A program made the translations under genes and the position numbers. DNA of 64,000 nt, taken from the NCBI GenBank assembly GCA_013398275.1, contig VZSE01012476.1, positions 1,810,610 through 1,874,609 on the forward strand. The letters run 5' to 3'. The stretch comes from Promerops cafer. Its lineage: Eukaryota; Chordata; Aves; Passeriformes; Nectariniidae. Below, piece after piece: positions 14,460-29,004 of the stretch (position 1 is the first letter of the stretch; every line of letters starts with the position of its first letter). Under the pieces are notes generated by a model. It was given only the letters and a program-made list of their open reading frames with translations. It did no database searches and was not told the origin of the DNA.

Positions 14460-17400
14460 TGGTGATGGTGAAGGGGAGGATTTCTGCTGTGCAGCGTTTG
14501 GTGGAAGGAAAACCCCTGTAGGTGAAGCCATATGGGTTCTCAGTGGCATGGCTTAGTGGCTTCTTGGCTTAGCAGTTTTCGGGCGGGGAGTGTGCAGGGT
14601 GTGTTTTAGGAGGGCTGGACTGCTCCGGAGAGCTTGAATAGATACGTTTAGAGAAGCAGCGCTTTCCAGGAATTTAAATGAGACCCTTTTTTGTGGCTGC
14701 TTTTCAAGGCTATTCTGTTAGTTCTATATTTGCTTTTGCAGATTGCTCTTATCAATAGTTAGGCAGCTGTAGTAGCATATAAAAATCGATGTTCTCAAAG
14801 GAAAAAAGAAAGTCTCGGCGAATTCACCTCTGCTAAGCGGTGTGGGTCACTTCTGTAGTCTCGTTTTATAATCTATCGGGAATGTTATAGTCTCTAATGC
14901 TCAACTACCATTTCTTGTATATTTTGTTATGGCAATGTGTTTCTTTTGGTACTAGAAAAAATTTGGTTAGGTTACTCGTTCTAGTAATTTAGTTGATAAC
15001 TTGGAGGAATGTTTAGTCATCTCATTTCAGATGTGGAGGGAAATGCTAAGAGAAAGGCAGGAGGCAGCGGCAAACCTCAAGGTTTAGGTTTTTGCACATT
15101 TTTAAATTTGATTTTCCTTTTTCAGTCTTGCAAACTTTCTGAACTTTAACCCTTTTGCAATGAAACTTTCCAGGTGTGGTGTCTGCATCCAGGTAATTTT
15201 AATACTTATATATGTATGTATATATCTTTTTCTTGTTTGGAAAATTTAGGTGAAAATAATTCAACTGGTTTGGATAGTGTGGGGCTGTTGGGTATGGGGA
15301 AAGAATTACCACATTTTTTCCATTTAAAGATGGAGCTCTTGCATTTTTTTTAAGCGGGTTTTATTATTTATATAAATCTGAAGTATGGTTTAGAGGTATT
15401 ATTCTTTCATGGGCAGTTTCTGATTAATATACTGTTTGAATGGAAATTCTACCATGGGTACCTAATAATTTTGTGTGTATCTTGCTAATACCAACTGCTG
15501 CACTATTGGGAAAATATGTGCTATATTTGCTGAATGGGAAGCTGTGATAAAGGGTCTGGAGGTGAGGTCCCATCTGTGTACTTAAACCCAAGGACACTCA
15601 ACACTGATTTCTGCAGGTGACAACTTTGTGAACACCTCTGCTGTAGGAGGCAGGCTCCTCTTGCCATTTGCTGTGGAAGTGCTGGATTTGAGATCTTGTA
15701 AGTGAAGACTTCAAACTATTTGTAGGCAGAAATCTTCTCTGATTGGGTTTAGGATGTCTGAAACTCCTGGTGTGGTAGTCAGAGAACTCTTTTCTGTTCT
15801 ACACTTCATCTGGGCAGAGGACAGGATTTCCCAGCATTGTCCACACTGCACATTCAGAGTTGGAGGATGTATACAAAATGTTAGAGGTTTGTTGCAAAGT
15901 TACAGAGTTCTACATCTATGGTTGGTTATGTGTTTTCTATCAAGACATGAAAAGAAAGGCCAAACAATAGGGCAAGTGTTGCAACAACTTTTTAAAGGGA
16001 GCTTAAAGAGATGCTAGGGTTGCACATGTAAACGTCATAGTGGAAAGACGTCATGGATGAAGTTGTATGTTCATCTGATCTCTTGTTCTTTGGAATCTGC
16101 AAAATGATTTTTATATGCCCTCAAGTTAAATGTAGACTTGTGAATAAGTAAAATCAAGAAAGCAAAATTAAAAAAATAACTGTTATACTACAGATTCTGT
16201 TTTTTTTGTGGGTTTTTTTGTTGTTGCAGATAGTTAAATAAGGTAGAACAGCATCCTGGTGGTAGCATCCTAACAATTGCATTGTGAATTGATGCTGTGT
16301 ATGCTGCTGACTGCATAAACCATTGGGGCATTCTGACTTTTACATGAGTTGTTGGAATGCTACTGGCCCATCAGAAATAGTATGCAAATCTCTCTGCAGT
16401 AATTTTCAGACTGTGATTTGGAAACTTCTCTGTACTTGCTAGGGAATTGGCTAGCAGTCTGCTGAGAAGTACTTGGGCATATGGTATAGGCTCATTTTCC
16501 ATGTATTTAGCTACTAATGGCATTAAAATAAGCCAAAATACTTTAAATACCTCTCTAATATTAATTATCTTGTTAAGAATTTGCTGAAAATACTATTAAA
16601 ATCACAGATGTGTACAAAGGCTGTGTGATCAGTGTGAAGGCTAATCCAGGGAATAGGGTCAGTGGGAAATCTGTTGACTGCAAAGGTTTGCTAAGATGCT
16701 GTTGTTGCTACAAAAAAAAATTGGTTGCTCCTGTGGCATTATAACTTTGGAACAAAGACATAGGGACTTGCTTCAAGGAATGGAAAATCTGACTTTACTG
16801 CTACTTTTGTAGTGAAGGGATCATTTTTGTTGAGTAAGGCTGTTGGCTTCCTCAGCCTAAAGGTTTACAACCTTTAAATAGCTCTTCCTGACACTAAGCA
16901 GTATCCCTTTGATGTGTTTGAAGTGTGTTAGAAAGGCTGGCTGGCAACATTGGTATTGATGAATGAAAAAGAGAGAAATTTACAACATCAGATAATTTAG
17001 AGAAACTATTTCCCTTGTTGTTAGTTATTACCAAGCATTAGACTGCCACACTTGAATGTAATTAATGTAGTAAATGGCTTATTAGGCATCATCTGAACTT
17101 TTACCTTGTTTAATTATAGAAGCTTAGTGCAGTGGTCTGTGTACAATATTCACCCCAAATAATTGCTTTCAGACTTTTATCTGACTATGGTTATTTTTGG
17201 AGCAGCTGCATACATGGCTTTTCCCTGAACTTTGCACTTCTTAGGCTCTCTGCAGTCCTGACACTGCATTTTCAATTTGCATAACTAAAAGCAGTTGTGT
17301 TTTGATTTTGCTGGTAGCAATTCAGAGCAATTTTTCTGCATGCCATTCATATGTTAATGTGTTTTGAGCTTCCTTAAAATTCTCTAATTCATATTTAGGT

Positions 17401-20400
17401 ATCAATCAATCCATGACACAAATGGGAAAGCTGTAATAATATTTTTTTTCAGAAGTTTTTAAATGGTTACTGAAGTTAAGAGTATTTCTTCCAGTGATAT
17501 TGTATGTACTGAAAATTATGTTAGAAGTGTGAAAGGAGTGGCATAGGATGAAATCAGCACCACAAAGGATTTACAATAAAGGGTTCAGATTCATCAAGCC
17601 CTTCTTCATGTGCTTAATTACATATATTAATTTCACAAAAAATGCCATCGTCCGCTAGTAGAACTCATGGTGACATATTTAGAATATTTAGATCATGTGA
17701 AAAGCTGAGTACAGCTACCATATTATACCTGTAAAAACCCCTGATGCTTGTTACTGGGTTTGTAAACACTTTGTATTTTAGATCCAGTTTTTTCTAAGGT
17801 GCAACCATAGAAAACTGATTTTCTTGATCTGTAACACTTCTAAAAAATAGTCTTGTAAAGAAATTAAAATTTCTTTTTATCTGGTCTGAAAATTGTACAT
17901 AGACTAGAATCAGTGCTTCAATAGTTGGCCTCAAGGGCAAAGCATGCCAACATCATTCTGTTTGCTGTATGCATTTTTCAGAGATTGTCTCTTTCCAGAA
18001 GGATAAAGTCTTGAAGAGTTAAATATCAGGGAGTTGTTCCCAGTGTTCTTGATGAGGGTCCTTGACCTTGGGAGCTTGCACCCGACAGACGCTCTGGCAG
18101 ACCTTACTGGTGTCCAGACCTTCAAAGCCCTCTTTGACAGCAGTCACTTTGGAGAGGCCAGTTCTTCCATGCTGCTGAAGATGGCCAGAGGCTCGGAGGA
18201 GCTGGGGAGGTGGAACAGAGCTTAGCTGTGAGGCGTGGTGGCCTGGATGGCTGCTACGTTTCATTAGAGATGCAGCCGTACAGCTGGCTGTGTGTGTGTT
18301 AGTGCACTGTGCTTTCTGGAAGGCGTGCTTAAGAAATCTAAATGTAAATTAAAAGGAAATGTTATTCATTGCGTAGCTCTGCAGTTGTCATCAGAGTAGG
18401 ATACACCACAGGTTTTGTACAGTCCACTGTTTATTGTATTAAATGGTACGAGTGCTATCCCAGAGTAGGGTGTGACATAGCTGGGGTTGTGAAATGACTG
18501 TGAGTGCTCTGAGGTATGAACACAAAATCTTTGTAATAACCAAATGGCTGTTAACTTTGGCAAGGGAAGTTTCTTCTTCACATGTGATATGTATTTGTCT
18601 GGCTGGAAGATACGTGGCCAACCAGATACAGAGGGCTTAGCAATTTGGGGAGATCTATTCTGTCACTTCTTGAATCCCTTATGTCATTGATGGAGGCAGA
18701 GGTCTGGAGGGTGTAAAATTTGATGAGGTCTCTTTATAGGATCCTCAATTTAAAGTAACTGTGCTAAGTTCTGTATTTAATTTTGGTAGTGGAGTTGTCT
18801 TTCTGTCCATCACTGGAAGGACTGCTTTCGGTCTAGTCACTGTCATGTCAGTGTCTCAGCAAAGGCTCTGATCCTGTCTCTGTGAAATACCAAGTCACAT
18901 CTGCCCATGACGTTCTGAGTAAATACCTTCTGTGTGTAAAAATGTAGTGATGTACTCTACAATCATAAGTCCTAAATGCCTTGAAACTTTGCATAATTGA
19001 GTAGTGAAGAATTTGCCATTCTCTTATGAGGCTGATGCCTAGATGAGAAAATGCCAGTTAAGAGTGCTGTTTCAAGACAATCTGAAAAATGCAGATATTT
19101 TATAATTCGCTATACAAAGCAGGAGGTGTTTGGTTCTGGACTGACAATGAAATATTGGACCACTCACCCTTGCGCTGTGTCAGGGAAGGGAGGTCAGTAA
19201 CAAATGAAAGCTGTAACCATCTGATGGCTGTTCAGTCACCTGTGAAATGTGGTTTCTAATAGACAGGTTTCCACATCAGAGGAGCAGCAACTGCAATTAG
19301 ATGAGCAGAGCCAGCCCCCTTGTCAGAAGCTTCGTACATCATGCCTCATCTTAGCCTCAAACCGATCCCGCCAGTTAAGTGTTTCCAAACGCCGCCCAGG
19401 GACCCGCCACTGCTCTGTCTGCTGGTGGAGGAAGAGCGTGTTTATTGTCGAAGCTATTGGCCTTTCTCTCCTAGAAAGGCTTAAAAGCAGAAAAAAGTAG
19501 AGCCTACAGCAGCATCCATGAGGTCCTGGCTCCGTGTGAATGAGTTGCTTGCAAAATGTTCAAAGGCTTTACTGGGTTTAGGATTTCATCCTGTGGAAGC
19601 ATTATAGAGGGCACCCTGTATCTCCCAGTGAAGCTAACTAATCATGTCCAGACGTGGTAGTAGTTAGCTGACAAATTGGCTGAGAAGTCAGTGATTAATT
19701 TTAACATATGAGTTTTCTTTGAATGCAAGCTCATGCATGACAATTATAACAGTATGCCTATGATAAAATTAGAGATTTTTATTCTTTAAGCTTCAAATCC
19801 ACTTGTGTATGATTATTTTTTCCAGTGTCTTAAAACATCTGCCTTTTGTGGGGAGGATCATTGGGGGAAGGGGACAAACACAGAAAAGAAGTGTTCTTTC
19901 TTTCCCAGAATACCCTAAATACCAATGAAACATTGAAAGCAATTGCAAAATTCCTTTTTAGTGCTAAGGAGTATTTAATATATCATATCATACATTCTGC
20001 AAGGCCTCTGGTGTCTTCAGTGAACCACAAGTCTAATATCCAGTCCCATAAAACTAGTGAAAGGTTTTATGCCTTTAAGTGGGCTCAGGGCCTAGACCCC
20101 AGTGAATCCTAGTTTGTGTTCTAGCTGCAGGCTCCTTTTAAAGGAGACTCTGAACTTGGGTGGTAGGAAACAAAGCTGCTAGCAAACATACCTGAGTTGG
20201 GTCATATTTTGATGGATTGAGGAAGCTGCTCTTAAAATGAAGCCTGCTTGGGCTAAATATATTGTGAGATGTTAGGGAGTTAAGAGTAAGAGGGGTGCAG
20301 GATTTTTTTTTTAATAAAGCAGTGTACACTCTGTGACTTTTTTTTCCCCCCTAAAGGTTGTGGTGCTAGCACAGAAATTGCATTGTAGCTGCATAGACAA

Positions 20401-23400
20401 GAAGCCTTCTTTCTTAAGAACACAAATGCGGTCTATAGGAAAATCAAGCAGTGACTTGTTGTTAGACGTTTAACTTGGATACAGTCTTGCAGATGGATGG
20501 AAGTTTGTGATCAAACACCTCCACTCCACACGCAGATCTTTATTAGTGCATCTGAAGGGCCCTCAGTGTCAGGGGTAGCTTTGCACCAATGAGTTGTGTG
20601 ACTGTAGCAGTGTGGTGTTGACATTTTCTTTATAATATGCCACCTAAATTTCAGAATCTTATCATTCACCTATAAACCACATGTTCTGATATAAAGCATA
20701 GTTTAAAGGTCTATTTAAGGAGAAGTTTTGCTAAGTATAAAAATTATTGCTTTGACAAAATAGAGAAGAATGTGGCATTAACAAAGAGAACTCATTTTTC
20801 TTTTTCTTTCTTTTGTTTTTTTTTAAACATGCGTAACTCTCAAGCACCCTTGGATTTAAAAGGCATTTAGAGAAAGACCTTTAGAAAAATGGAAGTATCT
20901 TTAAACATTGTTTCTTTCATTGTCTTGACAAACCTTGAAAAGTAGTTTCTGTGCCTGCACATTTCAGAAACAGTTCTTAGGGGTTTTATTATGTGCTGAA
21001 ACATATGTTTATAAAAAAGACTATAACCTGCTGGAAAAAGTGTCTTATAATAATAAACCTGTCGATGGGCCATATGCTGCCATCAGTATGTTTGAAAAAA
21101 ATAAATTCTTCTACAAGTGTTAAGTAAGTTTACAGCCTGAGTGTTAAGTTAGGGTCAGACTGTGAGTCACCCTTTGTGGATTGAGAGGGGGAGGAAAGTG
21201 TGTGCGGATCCTCCTCATGCTCTTTTCATTAGCTCACAGGGCGGCAGGCGGGCTGGAGCTGGAAGCACCCTTCCCAAAGGGCAGTGGAGCCTGGAGCCCT
21301 GTGAGAGACTGCGAGAAGTCCTCTTCCTGGGGCTTTTCCTTGCTGCTCTGCAGGTTTGTGCTGGCCCAGCATAGGACTATGTATTTTATAAAACTTGATT
21401 GAGAGTTTTGTGGTCTCTTCTGAGAAGAGCACACCTTTGAGTTAGATTATCTGCATTTTAAAGGTGACAGAACAGATATTTGAAGTTGGTACAAATAAAA
21501 GAGCTCTGATAAATCTCTAATTGGATAAGAAATGTGGAAAAAAACTTCTGTTCCTACTGTCTATTAGGTAGATAATTTCTATTTTATGGGTGTTTTTGGT
21601 GATTACCAGTTTTGGTTTTTAACGTAGGGGTTGTGGTCATTGCAAAGTCTTTTGTTTTTGAAGAGCAAAAGTAAGATGCAGAAGGTCAAAGGATATGTCA
21701 TTCTTTGAAGGCGCTTTCTGTGTGGGATCAATGTTTGGTAGATGTAGATACTTTCTAGCCTATTTTACTTGGGATTCACTGGCATAGCTCCTGTGAATGG
21801 GAGTCATGCATGTGTGCATCTCAAAAAGAATAGGTCTCTTTGTAACACTGTTTCCATGCAGAAACATACTTCACCGGGAAGTGTTTTAAGAGCCTAATGT
21901 TTCCCACCACTAGTCAGCTGGGCACTGCTTGTTTCCTGGCAAGGTAGCAGGTGATAGTCATTGTCAAAGGAAATACCAAAGACTAAGGAGAATTGTTTAA
22001 AGTAGTTGGCCATGCTGAAAGCTGTGTCAAGTGATACATGTGGTTGCCATAGTATCTGTTATCAAAATCATGATTGTGAACAGAACAGTCCCCATCAGGA
22101 GTGAATTTCTTACCCACAGTCTCTCCAGTGTGTCATCAGACAAATTAAAAGTTTGCTCAGGGGAGCAAATTCTCTTCTTGAGGGCTGAAATCTTCCCCAT
22201 GGGTGTTCCTGTCCAGAAGTCTAATGCCCGATATTGTGTCTGTGTGCAAGGCTCCTAGTCTAGAAGAGGGCCTTGGAGACCAAGAGAGCAGAGCAGAGAG
22301 GGGGATCTGCTGCAGTAGAAGCACCCAGACCCCAGCACAGATTCTGCAATCAGCATAGAAATGGAAAATAGATTGGATCAGTAAACGTGGAGGAAAGGGC
22401 TGGGAACTATGAGGATGTTCACTGTGAAAATTTTTTGGGTTCATCAGAGAGTAAGGCTAAGTATAGATTGAAGGAGTAGGAAGAGGACAACACTAAGTCA
22501 GGGGAGGAAACCATCTGTCTGGTGTTTGCTCACCTTTCCAAGAGAGGCACTTTGGTACTGGCAAGGATGGGAAGCACCCCTGGACCATTTCTCTCCAGCT
22601 GGACAGAATGTCTCCCCATGGAATCTGTAAAGTCCAGCCAAGTTCTCACACCCAGTTGGACCTGAGGGAAGGGTCCTGGGCTTCCAGGCTGCCTGCTGAG
22701 CACTGCTGATGAGGTGATGGAGGAGCCTGCAGCGGGCCAGGCTGGCTTGTCTGTGGCATGCACGAGCCAACATGTTGTGTTAACAACTGCAGCGCTCAGA
22801 ATTTGCACAAACCCACATTTAGTAATAAAATAGCCTGCAACTAGTCAAAGGCACCAGTAGTAGCCAAGCAAATTTGGAATGTGTAAGCCAACCATTTTTA
22901 AGTTACAATGGGCCAAAAAAAATTAGGGAACAGTCCAAGAAATGGAGAACACCTCACTTTTTAGGAACTCTCATATCTTCAAGATGCCTTGGCCGATCTA
23001 CCTCAAACTTTCCAGAGGAGCTTTCCTTGGCATGAGACCATGACTCTGAAATTTCATTTGACTGGGTTTTACTTTGTTGAAGTTATGAAGGCCAAAACCA
23101 GAGTTTTTTATAGAAAGCTAATCTCTCCATTAGAAATATTTGTTCATAGCTAATATTCATTCCATTGTCGTTGTTCACTGCTTGTTCAGACTGATTGTAT
23201 TTTTGCTATTTATTTCAGTTTTGGGGTTTTTTAGGGTTTTTTTAAGGATAAATTCAGAGCAGTGTAGCTGGAGCCAAAGTGTGCATGGCTGGCTATGGGC
23301 ACATGTGGTAAGGCAGAAGCATTAGCTCTGTAACTGCTGGAGAAGGATTTGCACTTGGAGTCCTACTCCCACCATACTGTCAATGAGAGCTTTTTGGAGT

Positions 23401-26400
23401 GTCGGGTTTGAGAGATCACTATTTAGTACACCTTTTCCCTCTCTGCTTGGTGGAAGAGAGTATAGTATCTCTGTTGGCATAGTTATACTCTCACCTCAAG
23501 GCAAAAAATGTTTCTGATTGATGGCCAGCTTGGCATTTAGGGTTTCCCTAGTGGCAGCTCCTGCTGTGGAAAGCTGTGAGGGTGGCAATGGCCTAAGATG
23601 GGGATCAGTATTCTCCATGTGTGCTTTTGAGCTGCTCTTCCTTGTGCCTAAAAATCTGTAGGCTGAAATGTCTAGCTTTCAAAATGGCAAGATTTCAGAT
23701 AGGCTTTAGAAAACAGAGAATAAACGTTTGTGGGCCTGGAAGTGCCTTTTATTTTTCAAGTTAGAGGCACCTTAGCAGTGACTTCTGTACAGGGCTTGGA
23801 CCTGGTTGTGCACCAGCCCTTTTGTCTGCTCTGACTGCTGTTGTCTGAGTGATGTGAAGGCCACAGCATGCTATTGCAGATACTTGCTATTGTTGCAAAT
23901 GAGCAAAGGTCCCTAAATATGCTGTATTTCAAGACATTGAATTAGTTTGATTGAGCCACTGGATAGACAGGGCAGGCAAGGCTGGAACAGATGTCAGGCT
24001 GGAATGAGCCCTCACCCTGAGGCAAGGGCTGAGAGTGTTTGAAGTTACTGCTTGTCTGTATTTTTCTTTCTGGGGCTTAAGTTATAAAGCTCCAGGAGAG
24101 ACTTGGCAGAAGTCAGGAGGTGCTGCTCCTGAAGAGACAGGGCGCTGTGCATCACTGTTTGGTAGGGCTGTCTTTTAGGCAGGATCACTCAGCACCTGCT
24201 GAGCTCTGCAGTCGATGAGGCCAGGAGGTGTTCTGTGTGTCTGTGCAAGGCCAGTCTTTGTCCTGTTTGCCATCTGTACTGCTACTGGCTAGCAGCTGTA
24301 GCAGAGGGGAATTCCTGCTTCTTGCCTAACACACCCCACACCAAAAATACAATTGTTACAATAGTTTACTACAGGTTAATTCCTGTAAAAGGGAATCTGC
24401 GTAAAATACAGATCAGTAGGTTTTCTATTTGCTCAGGCCTTTTATTATTAGGAGCACTGAAAAGACCAACAGAGTCAGCTAAAAATCAATGTGCCTCTAT
24501 ATAGGCAGCTACTGAGAAGGGTGCAGGTAATGTGATCACAGCTGCTTAAACCAGTGGTCAGATATACCACTACAGTGTGCAAAAGCTTCAAGCAGGAGAA
24601 GAACCCTGTGGAAAGCTCCTGGACCATAGAATTAAGATAATTAAATCTTGCAGTCTCTGAAATATATATTGCTGTTGCAAGGTCATCATGAGATAAATAA
24701 GGACACTAGCACTAGGTAGAGCACACTGTATATGTGGAACTTCTGTCCTGTGTGACATTAGGCTCTTTATTTTTGTGAAACAATGACTAGTTGCAGTTGA
24801 AAGTGCACTGAGAATTCTTCAGGTGATGATAGCACCAAAACCAGAGCCATCAAAGGGGAAATGCAAAGCAGAACACGTAGATATGAGGATGCATCTTTTG
24901 ATTCCTGAGTTAGCTCATATATATATCACTGCATGGCATTGGAGTGCCTGCATAGTGACTCTCCGCATGATTTCTTCAGTAAGCAGGGCCTTGAAGGAGG
25001 AGGTCACCTCAAAGAATTTTTATCTTCTTGGTGTTTCTAGAAATAGTATGTCTGCAAAGCTTTAAGTTACGGCTGGTGCTGCTCCATCCCGTGCTCCCAG
25101 ATGAAAGTTTCCAAGGAGTGTCATAAACCCATTGTACAAGCTGAGAGAAGGAATAGAAAACTGCAAAGCCTGTAATACTGCAATATTATAGTATTGTCTA
25201 CTGCTGCAATAACCCTGCTGTGTTTGGAAGGTCTCAGGCATACCAGCACCACGGTTAATCAGTCAAGCAGCCAATAGTAATTCATAGCCTTGGCTGCTGA
25301 GAAATTCAGCATGGCTAAGATAGACATCTGATCCAGCTCAAGAACGTAAAGGCATCTTCCCACAGCAGTTTGCTTTTTGACTGAGTTGCTTTAACCCTGC
25401 TTCTAAATTTTCTCACTTATTTCCTAAAGAAAAGTCTTTAAAGTATGACACTTTAATTAAAATATCCCCTTAAATTCTTGATATTGGTTCCTTATTTACT
25501 GGCTTTTAACATTTTAAGTAAATGAGGCAGGAATGCTAACAGCCAGACAATAATACATCTGTACAAGGGCAAGAAAGCTGTTAGATGGACACTACTGGGG
25601 TTTTGTGACTCAGAACTATATTATGAGTGCTGAATACCCTGTAATACCTGTGTTATAGAGTGTGAAGTCTTCCTTACCTTACCACTGAATTAAAGTCAGC
25701 CTCTTTATATGTGATCTTTCCCCTCAATTGTTTGGAATTGGTTATAAGGCAGAAGGGTGGTTAGTAATGAGTTCCTCATTAACCTGCTGCCCAGGTTTCT
25801 CAGAAAGTAAAATTCAATGCCACATCAGTTCCGCTGTGGTTTAGGGATATAAACTGAAATTGAATTTTTCATTCAGAGTTCCTAAACAAAAAAGTTACAT
25901 TTTTGTTCCTTGAAATGCAATAATTTTTAAGCAAAAGATTCCCCTCATTTATTTTCTGTCGATCTGAAGTGAGGTTACAAAGAAGACAGTTGCAAGTCCC
26001 ATGTATGCAAAGTACTTAGGGAAAATGAATTGGAAACAGGTGTGCTAAATAAAAGTGTCATCAATAGAAGGAGAAATTGGATCAAGACTCCTAGCAATGC
26101 AACTGGTTTATAGGTCTTGGAGTTCAGAATAGAGGTACTACTTGTGAATTTTGAAAATCAAGGGGTGATTGTAGTGATATGGTGATGCCAGAGGGGAGAC
26201 ACCACTGTAATCCGGAGTTATCAGTCGCTGGCTGAAATGCTGGAGAAATTGTTGCCATAGAGAAAGTACATAGAGTACATAAAGTATTTATTAACAATTT
26301 TATTTTTCCAAGAAAGACAATGCTTTGAGAGAGCTAATGTCATATACTAGAAGTCTATTGTTTCCCTGATTCTCTGATGTCCAAGCCAAGTGAATTGATT

Positions 26401-27884
26401 TTAAACTGAAGTGTGCCTGTTTCATGCAAGTGTGCTTGGCAGAAAAGTGATGAACCAGAATTCACATAAACTTGGATTCTTCAGCTCCTAGAAAGGAGAC
26501 TGTATATGTTACCCACTGATGGAAACATGGGCTCCTCTACAGCGTGCCCTTGGGCATGTTCTGTTTAAATGTCCTGAAAATATGTGGTTATTCCTCATGT
26601 GCTTGTCCACGCTCAGTTTGTTTATGGAGACTGTGACATTTCCAGTATCTGCAGTCTGGAATACTGCATTTGCCATAGCTTTTAATGACTATCTCCTTTT
26701 ACTAAAAAAAACCCTAGGAGATCTAGGCAAGGCAATTGCATAGAAGACTTAGCAAATACGAATTGTTAACTGCATGTGGTGATAAAGTTAGAAAACACTT
26801 TAAAGAAATCAAACTTGCCATTAGCCTGATCTGAACCGTACAAATTCTTCTTTAATTTCTCTTCCCTCATGGTATAAAAGTATGCTCATTCTTTCATCAG
26901 AAATGATTCAGACCTGAGGGACTCTTGTAATTTGGAAGTAATTAGTAAATAAGTCAGATAAATACTATCCATTGAGATTTGTGAAAGCACATTGGATAGG
27001 ATTCTTAAAGAGCTGTATCAAATCTGAACAATTAAAGTTTAAAAAAATTATCTCTAGTTAGTATGATAAGTCCATTTCATCATCAATTAATTCACTGTTA
27101 ATAGTTTCTGCTGCTTTTGGAGCAATCTGAAGAGGTTTAGGAATCTGAAAAAGTAGTTAAAATAGAAGAAAATCTGTAACAGCACAGCATCTTTAGACTA
27201 AATTTTGACAGTATCCAGACTCTGACTTGCAGTGAGATCTTGTTTGTATGCAAATGCTGTCAGTGGGGTTCTGGGTCTAGAGCTGAACCTCAGATCTGTG
27301 GGTGTGAGTACTCATTCCTCCCCATCTAACTTCAAACAATATTTCTCTTGGTTCTTGTCGGGTATTTCTCTTGTCTGCCTTCTTGTTTAAGAAAAGCTCA
27401 GTGGTGCTCATTTTCTTATGCTGAAGTCAAAGAACCCAGATTATGTGTCTGTTAATGTTCACAGCTTTGGGTTCTTTAAGTGGAAAAGCAGAATTTGAGG
27501 AACAAGATATGTTTGAATAAATGTGGTTTGTAAGTAGGCTGGCCAACAGCTGCTCCTAAATTTATCTTAAAACCTTTATATACCTCTACATAAAAGTCAC
27601 TTCAGAACTGTGAGGTGCTACAGAATTCTCCTGTAGCTTTGCATCAATGCACTGATGGGGTAATGGGAGCACACAGAGTTTTGCCATTACTCCCTGGGAA
27701 TAACCTGGTGTCTCTCGTGACCCTCCAGGGTCTCTTAGATCTAATATCAGGGTTCACATTTGGAGGGTTTATATAATAAAACTCACTACAGTTACTGGAA
27801 GTAGTATGAAATTATACAATGCATTAAAATGGATTAAAACATGTATAGTGTTCTCATATAGATTTCCTTCTGCTTTATTGGAAT

Positions 27885-27930
27885 GGTAAATTTGGTTTAA
27901 TCAATTTACCAAACCAGGTTTGGTGATTGA
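27885..27930. repeat. Overlapping inverted repeats (hairpin-forming palindromes)
   Basis: Bases 27901-27930 form a near-perfect palindrome. The inner core is ACCAAACC, one spacer base, then GGTTTGGT; the outer TCAAT pairs with ATTGA across a small bulge. A second inverted repeat overlaps it: GGTAAATT at 27885 pairs with AATTTACC at 27903. TGGTTT at 27893 can also pair with AAACCA at 27911. The pairings share bases, so they exclude one another. No transposon family was recognised. Confidence 0.8.
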
Positions 27931-29004
27931 TAGGTTTACTACTAGTCGCAGGTGTCCTACCAGATTACCAGCACTGTGCTGTACTGCCTCATGTCCAAAT
28001 ACTGTAAATTTGTAAGAATTTTACTCTTTTCCTAGAGCAGAGCAAGCACAACAGACTGTTTTGCATAGATACTGAAAATTTTGAAAGCGTTTGGAGCAAA
28101 TTGAACACAGCTGAACACCAGAACAAGAGTCTTGTCACTGCTTGACATAATTTATGATTGCTACTAATATATCTATTTGCATTTTTATACTTGTCTTTAG
28201 TATGAACTTCAATGCATTTTTCTCCAACATTTAAAAAAACCTAACAACCCAGTGTGATGAAAGTAGGAAAATTTTGCTTTGCTTGCAGTCATCCTGTGTA
28301 GGATAGTCTATATCTGCTATAGAAGTTTTAACTCTTAGTAAAACATCTCTACTAACATACTGACTAGAAGTATAGACGTAAATCAGGAAATAAAAGCAAA
28401 AGTCCTGAAAATTTTAGAAACCTTAAGCATTAGTTTTTAGATCAGACTAACATTTTTCCCCATTTTTTTACGGTCTGAATGGGATTGAAGGAGGACTAAA
28501 CCCCGTCAGCAGAATATGTTTGACTAGTGTTGCTGAGGAATCAGTCTATGTTAAAACAAGGATTTGTTTTTCAGAACAGTCTCGTTTCATGTTGGTAGAG
28601 AAAACCTTCTTCTGATTTCGGGCAGTGAATTGGCTTTATTGTTTGTCTCGTGCCTTTAGCACTTAAAAGCTGCAGACAAGAGTTGGGGTTGTATTATTCT
28701 AGGCAAGGGTCAAAGTCACATACATCTTTCATCTCCACCCTTGCAAACCTTATTCCTAATTCTCCCAGTGGTTGGTTTGAGTGTTGCCAGTCAGTTTCCT
28801 AAACGGCAAATGGTGCCATGGTGAGGGAGAGCTGCTGTTTCCTGGGAAGGACACGAGCCAGAAGTGAAGCAAGCAGTCTCAGAAGAGGCTCCCTGGGAAA
28901 GCAGGGCAGTGGCTTTGCTAGGGCAGTGTGGGCACACCCCACCTACCCCTCACCACAGGTGTGAGGGGGTCTGTTCCTGTAGATGCTGAGTGATCAGTGC
29001 ACAG

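Larger units (their letters stand above)
13270..14600 (+). promoter_or_regulatory. ST6GAL2: CpG island, probable ST6GAL2 promoter and first exon
   Basis: CpG dinucleotides become dense from about 13.28 kb and fall off after about 14.4 kb, in contrast to the CpG-poor DNA on both sides. The block contains many GC-box-like CCGCCC/GGGCGG elements; one GGGCGGGG lies at 14581-14588 and no clear TATA box was seen. A 105-base run of N interrupts it. On the + strand, GCG|GTACGT at 14381/14382 is a plausible donor for a non-coding first exon joining the acceptor at 39309/39310. The assignment to ST6GAL2 is an inference: this is the only large CpG island upstream of the coding exons, it lies on the correct side, and mammalian ST6GAL2 also starts with non-coding exon sequence and a long first intron. 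A divergent minus-strand transcript cannot be excluded. Confidence 0.7.

Noticed and set aside
13667..14549. Long open frames on both strands across the CpG island
   Set aside because: They overlap in several frames, read through the N block, and consist of Arg/Pro/Gly/Ala expected from any GC-rich DNA, where stop codons are rare.
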